Shown here: in pieces, positions 63,195 to 64,000 of the stretch
Numbering within the stretch: position 1 is the first letter of the stretch
Layout of the letters: every line of letters begins with the position of its first letter
DNA from: an uncultured Persicobacter sp.
Lineage (GTDB): Bacteria; Bacteroidota; Bacteroidia; Cytophagales; Cyclobacteriaceae
DNA: 64,000 nt
Reading direction: 5' to 3'
NCBI GenBank assembly: GCA_947498325.1
Contig: CANMKE010000008.1
Location: forward strand, 109,847 to 173,846
The notes under the pieces: generated by a model
Databases searched by the model: none
What the model saw: the letters and a program-made list of their open reading frames with translations, nothing else
Told to the model about the DNA's origin: nothing
Translations under genes and position numbers: made by a program

Positions 63195-64000
63195 ATGAAT
63201 CTATCTACAATCAAATTTAATAAGCTTTTGCGCGGTGGTTTCTTTCTGCTGACCGCCCTGTTACTGAGCGTGCCAGCCATGGCCCAGGAGGAAGCTGCGG
63301 AGTCGCAAGACAACGATGAAGAGCGAATTGCCAAGGAGCTGGCCAACCCGAACACTACGCTTGGAACTTTCGCCGTTCCCATAGATTTTATTCAATACAG
63401 CGGTACCCTCAATGGGGCCAATCAGCAGTTTGGTGTGGTGGCCAATTTTCAGCCGAGCCTCCCGATTCCGTTGTCGCCGGGGCTTAACCTTTTCGTGCGT
63501 CCGCTTATTCCATTGGTGATCAGTCAGCCGATTTATGGCGATGGAGGTTTCGAGCAAAAAGGGGTTAACCTTGGGAATATCAGTGCTGATATCGCCATCG
63601 GGAAAACCTGGCCGTCAAAAACGATTACCATTGCCGGGGTGTTTGGGGGCTTCCCTACGGCTACGGATGAGCAACTGCGTTCGAAATTCACCACCATGGG
63701 ACCTGAGTTTATGGTCGCACAGATTTTCAAATGGGGGGTTGCCGGTGTGATGATCAACCACGCCTGGAGTTTGAATACCCTCGATCCTGTGGAAGCCACT
63801 CAGATGGGCATGCATTCGCCGCTGAATATGGGCTTGGCCATGAGCGCCGGAATGGGTAGCCCAATGTTGCCTGCCTCGATGAACGGCGAGCGGGCGAGCA
63901 TCACTGCGGGTCAGTATTTCTATACGGTAAACCTGAAAAATGGGTGGCAAATTCAGGGGCAACCCACCTTTGCCTACAATCACAATGGAGCGAAGGGCAG
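63195..64000 (+). CDS. Exported protein, probably outer-membrane barrel (runs off window)
   Basis: From ATG 63195 (MNLSTIKFNKLLRGG) 268 codons are seen. A signal peptide is clear (FFLLTALLLSVPAMAQ). The mature part has alternating hydrophobic strands with Gly/Pro turns (NLFVRPLIPLVIS, VNLGNISADIAIG, WGVAGVMINHAWSL), as in beta-barrel proteins of the MetA/transporter-like type. The C-terminus is outside the window, so the family is uncertain. Confidence 0.7.
   Translation, partial: MNLSTIKFNKLLRGGFFLLTALLLSVPAMAQEEAAESQDNDEERIAKELANPNTTLGTFAVPIDFIQYSGTLNGANQQFGVVANFQPSLPIPLSPGLNLFVRPLIPLVISQPIYGDGGFEQKGVNLGNISADIAIGKTWPSKTITIAGVFGGFPTATDEQLRSKFTTMGPEFMVAQIFKWGVAGVMINHAWSLNTLDPVEATQMGMHSPLNMGLAMSAGMGSPMLPASMNGERASITAGQYFYTVNLKNGWQIQGQPTFAYNHNGAKG

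Overview
The window looks like part of a large plasmid or chromid-like replicon of a Bacteroidetes/Cytophagales-type bacterium. The reasons are SusC/SusD proteins, a Por-type (T9SS) sorting tail on a protease, many lipoproteins, TAnnTTTG-like -7 promoter boxes, and a plasmid core of a Rep_3-type initiator, parA, parB and iteron arrays. Species cannot be named from the sequence alone.

Layout. 1-4.8 kb: a sensor propeller protein running off the left edge, a receiver-domain protein, and a BspA/InlB-repeat lipoprotein. 5-19.4 kb: a polysaccharide utilisation locus, probably for a beta-mannoside-type glycan. It has a sodium:solute symporter, two related clan-A-like lipoprotein glycosidases, a GH130 phosphorylase, SusC, SusD, a surface glycan-binding-type lipoprotein and an AraC regulator. 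19.6-28 kb: a SWIM/SNF2 helicase, a DUF4258 protein, a DUF262 (GmrSD-like) protein and a 5'-truncated hsdR remnant. 28.6-34 kb: the plasmid core, with a decayed second parAB, an active-looking parAB, candidate parS sites, two iteron arrays of different period, and rep. 34.2-38.2 kb: a secreted subtilase, a start-less HigA-like remnant and an AAA-ATPase/PD-(D/E)XK protein. 38.4-53.7 kb: a Wadjet (JetABCD/MksFEBG-type) anti-plasmid operon. 53.7-57.2 kb: two tandem AAA-ATPase/PD-(D/E)XK paralogues with a swapped middle segment. 57.2-64 kb: lipoproteins, a duplicated 411-bp block that truncates an erythromycin-esterase-like gene, a short-chain dehydrogenase/AraC/membrane protein cluster, and the start of an exported, probably outer-membrane, protein.

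The main discovery is inside the Wadjet operon. jetC is split by a 9,034-bp element (about 42,870-51,914) bounded by an exact 11-bp direct repeat, ATTTGCAGGAG. Joining the two halves at this repeat restores a 1,233-residue JetC in frame, with Walker A on the left part and the signature/Walker B on the right part. The element carries a tyrosine recombinase, an excisionase-like protein, regulators, a DnaD-like replication protein with internal repeats, and an HK97-type major capsid protein. It has no recognisable terminase, portal, protease or tail genes. It therefore looks like a phage satellite with its own capsid gene that uses an anti-plasmid defence gene as its attachment site. Excision should rebuild the defence gene, so the arrangement could act as a genetic switch; that last point is inference.
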